Positions 31,924 to 41,428 of a DNA stretch of 64,000 nt are shown here, in pieces. Every line of letters begins with the position of its first letter. The stretch's first letter is position 1. The DNA comes from Streptomyces sp. MNU76. Lineage in GTDB: Bacteria > Actinomycetota > Actinomycetes > Streptomycetales > Streptomycetaceae. The position numbers and the translations under genes are program-made. The notes beneath the pieces are model-generated. The model was not told where the DNA came from, ran no database searches, and saw only the letters and a list, made by a program, of their open reading frames with translations. The stretch is from positions 347,152-411,151 of the forward strand of contig NZ_JAJKLK010000005.1 of NCBI RefSeq assembly GCF_020982545.1. Reading direction: 5' to 3'.

Positions 31924-32316
31924 CTAGCCCCGGAATGCTTCGATCTCTACTTCGACCAGGATGCGCGGGTCGACGAAACCCTCCACGACCAGCAGGGTCG
32001 AGGCCGGACGCACCGGGTCGAAGATCTCCTTGTGGGCCCGCCCCACGGCTTCCACGTCCCGCATGTGCGTCAGGTACATCCGTGTGCGGATCACGGACTC
32101 GGCACCGAGCCCGAACTCGCCGAGGGCCGCGACCGCGCTGGTGAAGGCCACCTTGGCCTGCTCGTAGGGGTCGCCCTCCCCGTGGAGCACCTCACCCTTG
32201 AAGGCGGTCGTGCCCGCCACCAGGACGCGGTCGCCCGCCGCGACGGCGCGCGCGAAACCGAAGGACTCCTCCCAGGGACTCCCGCTCTGCACCCGCCGTA
32301 CGGCATCGGACGTCAT
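31924..32316 (-). CDS. RidA/YjgF family protein
   Basis: 130 residues, ATG at 32316 overlapping the priA stop (ATGA). The fold signature is visible ([40 protein letters not shown]), with the conserved arginine in [15 protein letters not shown] and the end [15 protein letters not shown]. Classical RidA hydrolyses reactive enamine/imine intermediates from PLP enzymes. This protein belongs to a more distant branch that lacks a few RidA active-site residues, so deaminase activity is not certain. Its coupling to priA and hisF suggests a protective or house-cleaning role in the pathway. Confidence 0.88.
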   Translation of the reverse strand: MTSDAVRRVQSGSPWEESFGFARAVAAGDRVLVAGTTAFKGEVLHGEGDPYEQAKVAFTSAVAALGEFGLGAESVIRTRMYLTHMRDVEAVGRAHKEIFDPVRPASTLLVVEGFVDPRILVEVEIEAFRG

Positions 32317-33038
32317 GACGACACCGCCTCCAAGGCCTCTTCCAGGGTGAACGCCTTCGCGTACAGGGCCTTCCCGACGATGGCCCCCTCGACACCGAGG
32401 GGCACCAGCTCGGCGATGGCCCGCAGGTCGTCGAGGGAGGAGACGCCGCCGGAGGCGACGACCGGGCGGTCGGTGGCCGCGCAGACGTTCCTCAGCAGCT
32501 CCAGGTTCGGGCCCTGCAGGGTGCCGTCCTTGGCGATGTCCGTGACCACGTACCGCGCGCAGCCCTCCTTGTCGAGGCGCTCCAGCGTCTCGTAGAGGTC
32601 GCCGCCGTCCCGGGTCCAGCCGCGGCCCTTCAGTGTCGTACCGCGGACGTCGAGGCCGACGGCGACCCGGTCGCCGTGCTCGGCGATGACCTGGGCGACC
32701 CACTCGGGGCTCTCCAGGGCGGCGGTGCCGAGGTTCACCCGGGTGCAGCCGGTGGCCAGGGCCTTCGCCAGGGAGGCGTCGTCCCGGATGCCGCCGGACA
32801 GCTCGACCTTGATGTCCATGGCCCGGGTGACCTCGGCGACCAGGTCCCGGTTGTCGCCGGTGCCGAACGCCGCGTCGAGGTCGACCAGGTGCAGCCACTC
32901 GGCGCCCGCGCCCTGCCAGGCGAGGGCGGCCTGGAGCGGTGAGCCGTAGGAGGTCTCGGTGCCGGACTCGCCGTGGACGAGCCGGACCGCCTGGCCGTCA
33001 CGGACGTCGACGGCGGGGAGGAGTTCGAGCTTTGCCAT
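32313..33038 (-). CDS. priA: bifunctional phosphoribosyl isomerase (HisA and TrpF activities)
   Basis: 241 residues, ATG at 33038. The barrel begins [20 protein letters not shown] with the catalytic Asp11; the second catalytic Asp is in [16 protein letters not shown]. Phosphate loops are LSGGIRDD and [12 protein letters not shown]. In actinobacteria this enzyme isomerises both ProFAR (histidine) and phosphoribosyl anthranilate (tryptophan). The absence of trpF among the trp genes here fits that dual role. It is two bases downstream of hisH and overlaps ridA. Confidence 0.93.
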   Translation of the reverse strand: MAKLELLPAVDVRDGQAVRLVHGESGTETSYGSPLQAALAWQGAGAEWLHLVDLDAAFGTGDNRDLVAEVTRAMDIKVELSGGIRDDASLAKALATGCTRVNLGTAALESPEWVAQVIAEHGDRVAVGLDVRGTTLKGRGWTRDGGDLYETLERLDKEGCARYVVTDIAKDGTLQGPNLELLRNVCAATDRPVVASGGVSSLDDLRAIAELVPLGVEGAIVGKALYAKAFTLEEALEAVSS

Positions 33039-33040
33039 GG

Positions 33041-33685
33041 CTACAGGGTTCCGATCCAGTTGTTCAGCAGCTGCGCTCCGGCGTCGCCGGACTTCTCGGG
33101 GTGGAACTGCGTGGCCCACAGGGCGCCGTTCTCCACGGCCGCCACGAACGGCTTGCCGTGCGTCGACCAGGTGACCTTGGGGGCGGTGAGCGCGGGGTTG
33201 TGCGTCTCCAGGGACCAGTCGTGGACGGCGTAGGAGTGCACGAAGTAGAAGCGGGCGTCGGCGTCGAGGCCGGCGAACAGCTCGGTGCCGGCCGGGGCGT
33301 CGACGGTGTTCCAGCCCATGTGGGGCACGATCTCGGCCTGGAGCGGTTCGACCGCGCCGGGCCACTCGTCGAGGCCCTCGGTCTCCACGCCGTGTTCGAT
33401 GCCGCGGGCGAAGAGGATCTGCATGCCGACGCAGATGCCCATCACCGGGCGGCCACCGGACAGGCGCCGGTCGATGATCCAGTCGCCGCGCGCCTCCTTG
33501 AGGCCCTTCATGCAGGCGGCGAAGGCGCCGACGCCGGGGACCAGCAGCCCGTCGGCGTTCATGGCCCTGTCGAAGTCACGCGTTATCTCGACCTCGGCGC
33601 CGGTGCGTGCGAGGGCGCGCTCGGCGGACCTCACGTTCCCGAAGCCGTAGTCGAAGACCACGACCTTCTTGGACGTGGTGCTCAA
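33041..33685 (-). CDS. hisH: imidazole glycerol phosphate synthase glutaminase subunit
   Basis: 214 residues from a TTG at 33685. I choose this start because GGAGGT lies exactly 6 bases before it and the TTG overlaps the stop of the upstream small gene (TTGA). The GTG two codons earlier touches the ribosome site. The class I glutaminase triad is present: Cys in [11 protein letters not shown], His in ATQFHPEKS and the following Glu. The start of the fold reads [15 protein letters not shown]. It supplies ammonia to HisF through a tunnel. PriA follows after two bases. Confidence 0.95.
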   Translation of the reverse strand: MSTTSKKVVVFDYGFGNVRSAERALARTGAEVEITRDFDRAMNADGLLVPGVGAFAACMKGLKEARGDWIIDRRLSGGRPVMGICVGMQILFARGIEHGVETEGLDEWPGAVEPLQAEIVPHMGWNTVDAPAGTELFAGLDADARFYFVHSYAVHDWSLETHNPALTAPKVTWSTHGKPFVAAVENGALWATQFHPEKSGDAGAQLLNNWIGTL

Positions 33686-33846
33686 TTCCACACCTCCAGC
33701 CGCAGGATGCCCGCGACGAGACACATCGCGGCGCCGATCGAGAGCAGCGTGATGAGGCTCTTGGGCATCTGCTGCTTGGCGAACGAGATGATCCCGCCGA
33801 CCAGGAAGAGGCCGACGACGATCAGGACGGTGGACAGACCGTTCAC
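33682..33846 (-). CDS. 54-residue membrane protein inside the his operon
   Basis: GTG start at 33846 overlaps the hisB stop (GTGA), and the stop overlaps the hisH TTG. The product, [25 protein letters not shown]..., has two hydrophobic helices separated by a short basic loop (KQQMPKS) and ends RLEVWN. It is too hydrophobic and too well fitted between its neighbours to be chance. Function unknown. Tight overlap on both sides means it is translated with HisB and HisH. It might tether or tune the HisH-HisF complex, or simply carry the coupling. Confidence 0.75.
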   Translation of the reverse strand: MNGLSTVLIVVGLFLVGGIISFAKQQMPKSLITLLSIGAAMCLVAGILRLEVWN

Positions 33847-34436
33847 AGCGCGCCCTTCGTGGAGGGCAGGATGCCGGCCGCGCGCGGGTCGCGCTCGGAG
33901 GCGTAGCGCAGCGCCCGGGCCAGCGCCTTGAACTGGCATTCGACGATGTGGTGGGCGTTGCGCCCGTACGGCACGTGCACGTGCAGCGCGATCTGGGCCT
34001 GGGCGACGAAGGACTCCAGGATGTGCCGGGTCATCGTGGTGTCGTACTCGCCGATCATCGGCGCCATCTTCTCGGGCTCGGTGTGCACGAGGTAGGGGCG
34101 GCCGGAGAGGTCGACGGTGACCTGGGCGAGGGACTCGTCCAGCGGGACCGTGCAGTTGCCGAAGCGGTAGATGCCCACCTTGTCGCCGAGGGCCTGCTTG
34201 AAGGCGGCGCCCAGCGCGAGGGCGGTGTCCTCGATGGTGTGGTGGGAGTCGATGTGCAGGTCGCCGTCGGTCTTCACGGTCAGGTCGAACAGACCGTGGC
34301 GGCCGAGCTGGTCGAGCATGTGGTCGTAGAAGCCGACCCCGGTGGAGATCTCCGTCCTGCCGGTGCCGTCGAGGTTGATCTCGACCAGGACCGAGGTCTC
34401 CTTCGTGGTCCGCTCTATGCGTCCTACGCGGCTCAT
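33843..34436 (-). CDS. hisB: imidazoleglycerol-phosphate dehydratase
   Basis: 197 residues, ATG at 34436. The Mn-binding histidine clusters are visible: [32 protein letters not shown] and [19 protein letters not shown]. It removes water from imidazole glycerol phosphate to give imidazole acetol phosphate. This is the monofunctional form with no histidinol-phosphatase domain. It overlaps hisC by ATGA and the 54-residue gene by GTGA. Confidence 0.97.
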   Translation of the reverse strand: MSRVGRIERTTKETSVLVEINLDGTGRTEISTGVGFYDHMLDQLGRHGLFDLTVKTDGDLHIDSHHTIEDTALALGAAFKQALGDKVGIYRFGNCTVPLDESLAQVTVDLSGRPYLVHTEPEKMAPMIGEYDTTMTRHILESFVAQAQIALHVHVPYGRNAHHIVECQFKALARALRYASERDPRAAGILPSTKGAL

Positions 34437-35542
34437 GCGCTCTGCTCCTTCTTCAGTTCACGTACCGCGTCCAGGAACGCGTCGTTCTCGGCGGGGGTTC
34501 CGGCGGTGACCCGCAGCCATCCCGGCACACCGTTGTCCCGGACCAGGACGCCCCGGTCGAGGATCCCGCGCCAGACCTCGTGGGCGTCGGCGAAGCGGCC
34601 GAACTGCACGAAGTTCGCGTCGGACTCGGTCACCTCGTAGCCGAGGGCGCGCAGCTCCGCGACGAGCCGGTCCCGCTCCGTCTTCAGCTGTTCGACGTAG
34701 CCGAGGAGGGTGTCGGTGTGCTCCAGGGCGGCCAGCGCGGTCGCCTGGGTGACGGCGGAGAGGTGGTACGGCAGCCGGACGAGCTGGACGGCGTCGACGA
34801 CCGCCGGGTGCGCGGCGAGGTAGCCGAGGCGCAGACCGGCCGCGCCGAAGGCCTTGGACATCGTGCGGGAGACGACGAGGTTCGGGCGTCCGTCGAGCAG
34901 CGGCAGCAGCGAGTCGCCGTGGCTGAACTCGACGTAGGCCTCGTCGACGACGACCATCGAGGGCCCCGCGGCCTGCGCGGCCTCGTACAGCGCGAGGACG
35001 GTGTCTCGCGGGACCGCGTTGCCCGTGGGGTTGTTGGGGGTGGTGATGAAGACGACGTCGGGCCGGTGCTCGGCGACGGCCTTCTCGGCGGCGGCGAGGT
35101 CGATCGTGAAGTCGTCGTGGCGCGGGCCGGAGATCCAGCCGGTGCCGGTGCCGCGCGAGATCAGCCCGTGCATGGAGTACGAGGGCTCGAAGCCGATGGC
35201 CGTGCGGCCGGGCCCGCCGAAGGTCTGCAGCAGCTGCTGGATGACCTCGTTGGAGCCGTTGGCCGCCCACACGTTCGCCACGCCGACCTCGTACCCGGAG
35301 GTCTTCGACAGGTACTCGGCGAGCCGGGTCCGCAGCTCGACCGCGTCCCGGTCCGGGTAGCGGTTGAGGTGCCGGGCGGCCTCGCGCACCCGCTCGGTGA
35401 TCCGCTCGACCAGCGGCTCGGGCAGGGGGTACGGGTTCTCGTTGGTGTTCAGGCGTACGGGGACGTCGAGCTGGGGCGCGCCGTAGGGGCTCTTGCCGCG
35501 CAGTTCGTCCCGTACGGGGAGATCGTCGATTCCGAAGCTCAC
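34433..35542 (-). CDS. hisC: histidinol-phosphate aminotransferase
   Basis: 369 residues, GTG at 35542 overlapping the hisD stop. A fold-type I PLP enzyme. Substrate/PLP motifs are [46 protein letters not shown] and [11 protein letters not shown]. The Schiff-base lysine is in [16 protein letters not shown], with the phosphate-binding Arg beyond it. It transfers the amino group of glutamate, made in the same window by GltBD, to imidazole acetol phosphate. Confidence 0.97.
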   Translation of the reverse strand: MSFGIDDLPVRDELRGKSPYGAPQLDVPVRLNTNENPYPLPEPLVERITERVREAARHLNRYPDRDAVELRTRLAEYLSKTSGYEVGVANVWAANGSNEVIQQLLQTFGGPGRTAIGFEPSYSMHGLISRGTGTGWISGPRHDDFTIDLAAAEKAVAEHRPDVVFITTPNNPTGNAVPRDTVLALYEAAQAAGPSMVVVDEAYVEFSHGDSLLPLLDGRPNLVVSRTMSKAFGAAGLRLGYLAAHPAVVDAVQLVRLPYHLSAVTQATALAALEHTDTLLGYVEQLKTERDRLVAELRALGYEVTESDANFVQFGRFADAHEVWRGILDRGVLVRDNGVPGWLRVTAGTPAENDAFLDAVRELKKEQSA

Positions 35543-36861
35543 TTGCCAGGTACCTTCCAGCCGAACCTTGCCTTGATCGCCGCGCCGTGCGCGGGGAGGT
35601 CCTCCGCCTCCGCCAGCGTCACCACGTGGTGCGCGACCTCGGCCAGCGCGTCCTCGGTGTAGTCGACGATGTGGATGCCGCGCAGGAAGGACTGGACGGA
35701 CAGACCGGAGGAGTGGCAGGCGCAGCCGCCGGTCGGCAGGACGTGGTTGGAGCCGGCCGCGTAGTCGCCCAGCGAGACCGGCGCCCAGGGCCCGATGAAG
35801 ATCGCGCCCGCGTTGACGACGCGCTCGGCGACCGCGGCGGCGTCGGCCGTCTGGATCTCCAGGTGCTCGGCGCCGTAGGCGTTGACGACGCGCAGGCCCT
35901 CGTCGACGCCGTCGACCAGGACGATCGCGGACTGCCGCCCGGCCAGGGCGGGCAGGATGCGGTCCTCGATGTGCTTGGTGGCCTCGACCTGCGGCTGGAG
36001 TTCCTTCTCGACGGCGTCGGCGAGCGCGACGGAGTCGGTGACGAGCACGGCGGCGGCCAGCGGGTCGTGCTCGGCCTGGCTGATCAGGTCGGCGGCGACG
36101 TGCACCGGGTCGGCGGTGTCGTCGGCGAGGACCGCGATCTCGGTCGGGCCCGCCTCGGAGTCGATGCCGATGACACCGGTGAAGTACCGCTTGGCGGCGG
36201 CCACCCAGATGTTGCCCGGCCCGGTGACCATGGGGGCGGGCGGGCAGGACTCGGTGCCGTACGCGAACATCGCCACGGCGGTGGCGCCGCCGGCCGCGTA
36301 GACCTCGTCGACGCCGAGCAGGGCGCAGGCGGCCAGGATCGTGGGGTGCGGAAGCCCGTCGAACTCGGCCTGCGCCGGCGAGGCGAGCGCGATGGAGGGG
36401 ACGCCCGCCTCCTGCGCCGGGACCACGTTCATGATCACGGACGAGGGGTAGACGGAGCGGCCGCCGGGGGCGTAGAGGCCGACGCGCTCGACCGGCACCC
36501 ACTTCTCGGTGACGGTGCCGCCGGGGACGACCTGGGTGGTGTGGGTGGTGCGGCGCTGCGCGCGGTGGACGGTGCGGGCGCGGCGGATCGACTCCTCCAG
36601 GGCCGCGCGGACGGCCGGGTCGAGTTGGTCCAGCGCTCGCGTGAGGGCCTCGGCCGGGACCCGCACGGAGGTCAGGCGTACCCCGTCGAACTTCTCCGCG
36701 AAGTCGATCAGCGCCGCGTCGCCCCGATGATGCACGGCCTCACAGATCGGACGCACCTTCTCCAGGGCGGCCGAGACGTCGAAGTCGGCTCGGGGCAGCA
36801 GGTCGCGCAGGGCGGGTCCCTCGGGGAGGGCGTCGCCGCGCAGATCGATTCGGGAGATCAC
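35539..36861 (-). CDS. hisD: histidinol dehydrogenase
   Basis: 440 residues, GTG at 36861. It catalyses the last two oxidations from histidinol to histidine with NAD. Family motifs are [65 protein letters not shown] (Zn ligands Gln and His) and [21 protein letters not shown]. It is the first gene of the his operon. The 182 bases to the divergent gene at 37044 should hold both promoters, but I could not fix a convincing -10/-35 pair there. Confidence 0.96.
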   Translation of the reverse strand: MISRIDLRGDALPEGPALRDLLPRADFDVSAALEKVRPICEAVHHRGDAALIDFAEKFDGVRLTSVRVPAEALTRALDQLDPAVRAALEESIRRARTVHRAQRRTTHTTQVVPGGTVTEKWVPVERVGLYAPGGRSVYPSSVIMNVVPAQEAGVPSIALASPAQAEFDGLPHPTILAACALLGVDEVYAAGGATAVAMFAYGTESCPPAPMVTGPGNIWVAAAKRYFTGVIGIDSEAGPTEIAVLADDTADPVHVAADLISQAEHDPLAAAVLVTDSVALADAVEKELQPQVEATKHIEDRILPALAGRQSAIVLVDGVDEGLRVVNAYGAEHLEIQTADAAAVAERVVNAGAIFIGPWAPVSLGDYAAGSNHVLPTGGCACHSSGLSVQSFLRGIHIVDYTEDALAEVAHHVVTLAEAEDLPAHGAAIKARFGWKVPGK

Positions 36862-37043
36862 AGCCCCAATTCTCTCAGACCCGCGCAGGCGGCCGTCCGC
36901 GCGTTCCAATGGCTGATACGCGCACGCGCGGAACCCGGAAGATCCTCTTCACGTCTAGCGTTCAGGCCGTCACTCAGCGGGCATCACCAGCGTAAACAGT
37001 TGCGCGATACACGCGAATGCCGAGGACGGGGGAAGGAAGAGTC

Positions 37044-38627
37044 GTGAGCGAGGGGCCCGGCATCCGGGACGACGGGGAGCTGCCGGACGACCTGACCGCC
37101 GCCGAGGCGGGGATGTGGCAGGCCTTCCGCAACGGCAGCGTGTACGACCTGCGGGACGGGGACGTCACCGTGGACGATCCGCACGGCGGCCACCCCTGGG
37201 GTCCCGAGCGGACGGTACGGGCCCGGATCGTGGCCTGGCTGCTGCTGGACGGGCCGCCCGCGCTGGCCGGCCGGGTGTCCGCGCTGAAGCTGGTCGGTGT
37301 CCAGATCAAGGGCGTGCTGGAGCTGGCGGGCGGCCAGGTGGTGCCGTACGTGGAGATGAAGGGCTGCCGGTTCGAGAAGGAGATCCTGCTGCCGGAGGCC
37401 CGGTTCACGACGATTCGGCTGGTGGACTGCTCGGTGCCCCGGCTGGAGGCCGCCCGGCTGCAGACGGAGGGCGATCTGCATCTGCCGCGCTGCCGGTTCC
37501 ACAACGGGGTGCGGCTGGCGGACGCCCAGATCGGCACCGATCTGCTGCTCAACCAGGCGGTCGTCTACCGCGACCGGCACGGCCGCTCGCTCTCCGCCGA
37601 CGGGCTGACCGTCGCACAGGACGTGCAGGCCGAGATGCTGGAGTCGCACGGCGAGCTGAGTCTGCGCGGCGCGACGGTCGGCGCCTCGCTCAGTCTGCGC
37701 GGCAGCCGGCTCGCCAACCCCTACGGCCGCCTCGCCCTGAACGCGCCGCAACTGACCGTGGAGCGCACCCTGTATCTGACCCCGGCCGGCCTCGGCAATC
37801 CGCTGCACACGAGCGGCATCACACCCGCGCGCGGCACCCGGGTGCAGCGGTTCGCGTGCCAGGGCGGGATCCGGCTCGACGACGGGCGGTTCGGGGACTC
37901 GGTCGACCTGGAGCGGGCCCGGTTCACCTTCACGGACGAACAGGAGCTGTCGCTGCGCCGCGTCCAGGTGCCCGAGCTGCGGTTCCTCGGCGAGAGACCC
38001 GAACGTGGCAAGGTCGTCCTGTCCGGGGCCCGCGTCGGCGTCCTGATCGACAAGTCGGAGAGCTGGCCGGGCCCGGGCAATCTGCGCATGGACGGCTTCC
38101 AGTACGAGGGCCTCGTGCCGCGCGACCGGTTCCCGCTGGCCGGGCGGCTGGAGTGGGTCGCGGCGGCGACCGCCGAGTACAGCCCGGAGCCGTACGAGCG
38201 GCTGGCGACCGTGCTGCGGGCCGGCGGGGACGACGAGGGCGCCCGCGAGGTGCTCCTCGCCAAGCAGCGCCACCGGCGGGAGAACCTGCCGCTGGCGGCC
38301 AAGTTCTGGGGGTACGTGCAGGACTGGACGGTCGCGTACGGGTACCGGCCGGGTCGGGCCGCGGTGTGGATGGCGGTGCTGTGGGCGCTGACCTCGTACG
38401 CCTTCTCGCACGCCGACCATCCGCCGCTGAAGAGCGGCGAGCATCCGCACTGGGACCCGTCCCTGTTCGCCCTGGACCTGCTGCTGCCGGTCATCGACCT
38501 CGGCCAGGTCGGCTACTGGCAGCTGAACGGCGGATGGCAGTGGCTGGCGGCGGTGGTCATCATCCTGGGCTGGATCCTGGCGACGACGGTGGCGGCGGGC
38601 GCCACCCGCCTCCTGAGCAGGAACTGA
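37044..38627 (+). CDS. membrane protein with repetitive beta-solenoid-like domain
   Basis: 527 residues, GTG at 37044 with GGAAGGAAGA just upstream. Residues about 60-340 repeat a roughly 20-residue pattern of short strands ending in aromatic or leucine positions (for example FEKEILLPEARFTTIRLVDCSV, GDLHLPRCRFHNGVRLADAQI, GELSLRGATVGASLSLRGSRL). This is like pentapeptide-type or right-handed beta-solenoid proteins. The C-terminal part has an EPYERLATVLRAGGDDEGAREVLLAKQRHRR helix and then about three membrane helices. Relatives are often labelled membrane-associated oxidoreductases, but I see no cofactor or redox motif to support that. Probable role: membrane-anchored scaffold; unproven. Confidence 0.75.
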   Translation: MSEGPGIRDDGELPDDLTAAEAGMWQAFRNGSVYDLRDGDVTVDDPHGGHPWGPERTVRARIVAWLLLDGPPALAGRVSALKLVGVQIKGVLELAGGQVVPYVEMKGCRFEKEILLPEARFTTIRLVDCSVPRLEAARLQTEGDLHLPRCRFHNGVRLADAQIGTDLLLNQAVVYRDRHGRSLSADGLTVAQDVQAEMLESHGELSLRGATVGASLSLRGSRLANPYGRLALNAPQLTVERTLYLTPAGLGNPLHTSGITPARGTRVQRFACQGGIRLDDGRFGDSVDLERARFTFTDEQELSLRRVQVPELRFLGERPERGKVVLSGARVGVLIDKSESWPGPGNLRMDGFQYEGLVPRDRFPLAGRLEWVAAATAEYSPEPYERLATVLRAGGDDEGAREVLLAKQRHRRENLPLAAKFWGYVQDWTVAYGYRPGRAAVWMAVLWALTSYAFSHADHPPLKSGEHPHWDPSLFALDLLLPVIDLGQVGYWQLNGGWQWLAAVVIILGWILATTVAAGATRLLSRN

Positions 38628-38673
38628 CCGGATCCCTTCAGGAGTTGACCGGATCCGGTCAGAAGTTGACCGG
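38621..38673. repeat. three imperfect GTTGACCGGATCC repeats after a gene
   Basis: ACTGACCGGATCC (38623-38635, covering the stop codon), GTTGACCGGATCC (about 38644-38656) and GTTGACCGG (about 38665-38673) follow at roughly 20-base spacing. A second small repeat, CAGTTCGCA(A/T)CAC twice, lies at 38742-38767. They may be protein-binding words for the next gene or slippage products. Confidence 0.5.
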
Positions 38674-38831
38674 CGTTTTCGGCCTGATCTCCACAACAGA
38701 CAACCTGATTCGTCCGCCCTCCGTCTTCGTACCGAAACCATCAGTTCGCAACACCAGTTCGCATCACCACGACGGTGAGCACCCGGTCCGCGAGAGCGGC
38801 CCCGGGCGAGGCGCGAAGGGGGCCAGGCGCC

Positions 38832-39839
38832 ATGGATCCGCTGCGCGCGCTCGTCCGCACCGCCCGGATGGCACGCCACACCTCACGTCTCGCCGTGGGC
38901 CTGCCCGCCGACGACGAGGTGCTGCTCGACGCCCCCGACGAGCGGCTCGGGCCCGCGCTGGTGGCGGCCGGCCGCGGCGACCACACGCCCGCGGCGAAGC
39001 TGCTGGCGACCACCCGGGAGGCCGCCGAGTGGGAGAACCGCGACCGGTACGCGCTGCGGCTCGCCGCCTTCGCCCACGCGCGCGACGCGTGGCTGCGGAG
39101 CTGGCGCCGGGCCGCACCGCGCGACCCGGACGTCCTGCTGATCAGGGCAGAGCTGGCGGTGGCCCGCGGCTGGCGCTCCCCCGCTCGGGCGGAACTGCTG
39201 CGCGAGGCCGGCCCGTTGATCACGGCGGCGGCCGAGGGCGAACCACGTGATCCGGTGCCCTGGCGGATCGCGCTCGACCACGCCCGGGGCACGGGCCTGG
39301 GCCACACCGGCTTCGAGCGGCTGTGGACGGAGGCGGTCCGCCGCTCACCGCACCACTACGGCTGTCATGTCTCGGCCCTGAAGTACCTGTCCGCCGCGTG
39401 GTACGGCTCGCACCGCGAGTGCTTCGACTTCGCCGAGCGGGCCGCCGAGGACGCGCTCCCCGGGTCCCTCGTCCGGGCCCTGCCGGTCCGGGCGGCCTTC
39501 GCCTACCTCATCGACGGCGGGGCGGAGATCCCGCGCGCGCGTCTGGACCGGGCCGCGGACGGCGCGATCGCGCTCTCCGCCGAGTACGGGCCCGACGACC
39601 CCTGGCCGGCCGAGGTCCGCAACCTGCTGACCTACGTCCTCGTCAGGCTGGAGCGCTGGTCCGACGCCCTGGCCCAGTTGCGCGTGATCGGCCCGTACGC
39701 GACGTCGTTCCCCTGGGACCGGGTGTCGGACGATCCGCTGGGCCAGTTCCTCCAGCTGCGGGACGGCGTACGGCTGGAGGTGGCGTGCTCGATCCCGCTG
39801 TGGGAGCGGCGGGAGAGGCCGACGCGGGCCGTAGGGTAG
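38832..39839 (+). CDS. hypothetical helical-repeat protein
   Basis: 335 residues from ATG 38832 (MDPLRALVRTARMARHTS); a start 19 codons earlier is possible. Soluble, very rich in Ala, Arg and Leu helices, resembling TPR-like tallying proteins: paired helices such as EWENRDRYALRLAAFAHARDAWLRSW and PDVLLIRAELAVARGWRSPARAELL. A conserved-looking core is HHYGCHVSALKYLSAAWYGSHRECFDFAERA. No catalytic motif is recognised. Its neighbours are a repetitive membrane protein upstream and a LON-domain protein downstream, giving no clear clue. Confidence 0.7.
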   Translation: MDPLRALVRTARMARHTSRLAVGLPADDEVLLDAPDERLGPALVAAGRGDHTPAAKLLATTREAAEWENRDRYALRLAAFAHARDAWLRSWRRAAPRDPDVLLIRAELAVARGWRSPARAELLREAGPLITAAAEGEPRDPVPWRIALDHARGTGLGHTGFERLWTEAVRRSPHHYGCHVSALKYLSAAWYGSHRECFDFAERAAEDALPGSLVRALPVRAAFAYLIDGGAEIPRARLDRAADGAIALSAEYGPDDPWPAEVRNLLTYVLVRLERWSDALAQLRVIGPYATSFPWDRVSDDPLGQFLQLRDGVRLEVACSIPLWERRERPTRAVG

Positions 39840-39909
39840 CGCTCCCGGGAGGTCACCAAACGAGTACGGACGAACGCGCGCGCCCCGACGACCATTAGGC
39901 TCTGGCCTC

Positions 39910-40650
39910 GTGACCACCGTCCGGCTGCCGCTCTTCCCCCTGAACTCGGTGTTGTACCCGGGGCTCGTGCTTCCTCTGAACATCTTCGAGGAGCGCTATC
40001 GCGCCATGATGCGCGAGTTGCTGAAGACCCCCGAGGACCAACCCCGCCGCTTCGCCGTGGTCGCCATCCGCGACGGCCACGAGGTCGCGCCGAGCGCCCC
40101 GGGCATGCCGGATCCGACCGCGTTGCCCGAGCGGGGCCCCACGGCGGGTTTCGGCGAGGAACCGACGAAGGCGTTCCACTCCGTGGGCTGCATCGCGGAC
40201 GCGGCCACCATCCGGGAGCGCGACAACGGCACCTACGAGGTCCTCGCGACCGGTACCACCCGTGTACGCCTGCTCTCGGTGGACACCACGGGGCCGTTCC
40301 TCGTGGCGGACCTGGAGGAACTGCCGGAGGACGCGGGCGACGAGGCGGGCGCGCTCGCCGAGGGTGTGCTGCGGGCGTTCCGCCAGTACCAGAAGCGGCT
40401 CGCGGGCGCCCGGGAGCGCTCGCTGTCGACGGGTGCGGACCTGCCCGACGAGCCGGCCGTCGTCTCGTACCTGGTCGCGGCGGCGATGATGCTCGACACA
40501 CCCGCCAAGCAGCGACTCCTCCAGGCCCCCGACACGGCGTCCCGGCTGCGGGACGAGCTGAAACTCCTGCGCGCCGAGTCCGCGATCATCCGTAGTCTGC
40601 CGTCGTTGCCCTCGTCGGAGCTGACGCGGGGTCCGACGAGCCTCAACTGA
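39910..40650 (+). CDS. LON substrate-binding domain protein (no protease domain)
   Basis: 246 residues, GTG at 39910. The N-terminus RLPLFPLNSVLYPGLVLPLNIFEERYRAMM is the characteristic LON N-domain. It is followed by the beta-rich part with GCIADAATIRERDNGTYEVLATGTTRVRLL and a C-terminal helical bundle (DTPAKQRLLQAPDTASRLRDELKLLRAES). It lacks the AAA+ ATPase and the Ser-Lys protease domains, so it cannot be Lon itself. Such stand-alone N-domains probably recognise unfolded or tagged proteins. It is 17 bases upstream of the YbaK-like gene and likely cotranscribed. Confidence 0.9.
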   Translation: MTTVRLPLFPLNSVLYPGLVLPLNIFEERYRAMMRELLKTPEDQPRRFAVVAIRDGHEVAPSAPGMPDPTALPERGPTAGFGEEPTKAFHSVGCIADAATIRERDNGTYEVLATGTTRVRLLSVDTTGPFLVADLEELPEDAGDEAGALAEGVLRAFRQYQKRLAGARERSLSTGADLPDEPAVVSYLVAAAMMLDTPAKQRLLQAPDTASRLRDELKLLRAESAIIRSLPSLPSSELTRGPTSLN

Positions 40651-40667
40651 CGCACACGAGAAGGCCG

Positions 40668-41168
40668 ATGGCGAAGAAGTCGAAGAAGCAGCAGGCGGGT
40701 GGCACGCCGGCGACGGTGGCCCTGACGGCGGCGGGCGTGGAGTTCACGGTGCACGCCTACGAGCACGATCCGGCGCATCCCTCCTACGGCGAGGAGGCGG
40801 CCGAAGCGATGGGCGTGTCGCCCGAGCGGGTCTTCAAGACCCTGGTGGCGGACGTCGACGGCGCGCTGGTGGTGGCCGTCGTGCCGGTGTCGGGCTCGCT
40901 GGACCTGAAGGCGCTGGCGACGGCGGTCGGCGGCAAGCGGGCGACGATGGCCGATCCCACGCTCGCGGAGCGCACGACCGGCTATGTCCGTGGCGGGATC
41001 TCCCCCCTCGGCCAGCGCAAGAGGCTCCGCACGGTGCTGGACGCGTCGGCGGAGGCGCACGACACGATCTGCGTGTCCGCCGGGCGCCGCGGTCTTGAGG
41101 TGGAACTCGCGCCGGGTGACCTCGCGAAGCTCACGGAGGCGGTGACGGCGGAGATCGCTCGCGCGTGA
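40668..41168 (+). CDS. ybaK: YbaK/EbsC-family Cys-tRNA(Pro)/Cys-tRNA(Cys) deacylase
   Basis: 166 residues, ATG at 40668. Family residues are visible: TPATVALTAAGVEFTVHAYEHDP, VFKTLVADVDGALVVAVVPVSGSLDLKAL with the essential Lys, and GYVRGGISPLGQRKRLRTVLD with the conserved Gly-Gly-Ile-Ser-Pro loop. It hydrolyses cysteine wrongly attached to tRNA-Pro. The N-terminus begins with a Lys-rich AKKSKKQQ stretch. It pairs with the upstream LON-domain gene. Confidence 0.92.
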   Translation: MAKKSKKQQAGGTPATVALTAAGVEFTVHAYEHDPAHPSYGEEAAEAMGVSPERVFKTLVADVDGALVVAVVPVSGSLDLKALATAVGGKRATMADPTLAERTTGYVRGGISPLGQRKRLRTVLDASAEAHDTICVSAGRRGLEVELAPGDLAKLTEAVTAEIARA

Positions 41169-41206
41169 CCCCGCCGGGGGGGCGCCTCTATGTCGGGTGC
41201 GGCTCC

Positions 41207-41380
41207 GGTGGGGCTTCTCGCGCAGTTCCCCGCGCCCCTGAGAAGCAGGGGCTGCGCCCCGCGCTTTTCATTCCGCCGCCCCGTCGCTTTCCAGCTCCGC
41301 AGGGCCGCGTGGTCTTTCAGGCCCGCAGGGGCCTGATGCTTTCAGGGGCGCGGGGAACTGCGCGAGAAGCCCCACTCACC
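41207..41380. repeat. Streptomyces-type intergenic palindrome, copy 2
   Basis: GGTGGGGCTTCTCGCGCAGTT (21 bases from 41207, followed by CCCCGCGCCCCTGA) pairs with the arm ending at 41380 (TCAGGGGCGCGGGGAA, CTGCGCGAGAAGCCCCAC). The inside holds a GGGGCTGCGCCCC hairpin and a GGCCCGCAGGGGCC hairpin. It shares its arms and inner hairpin words with 20575-20690, and like that copy it lies between converging genes. The 260-base gap 41169-41428 contains nothing else. Confidence 0.75.
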
Positions 41381-41428
41381 CGCACCCGCCGACGAGACCC
41401 GAACCCCCGAGCCCATAGGCGCCCGGCG

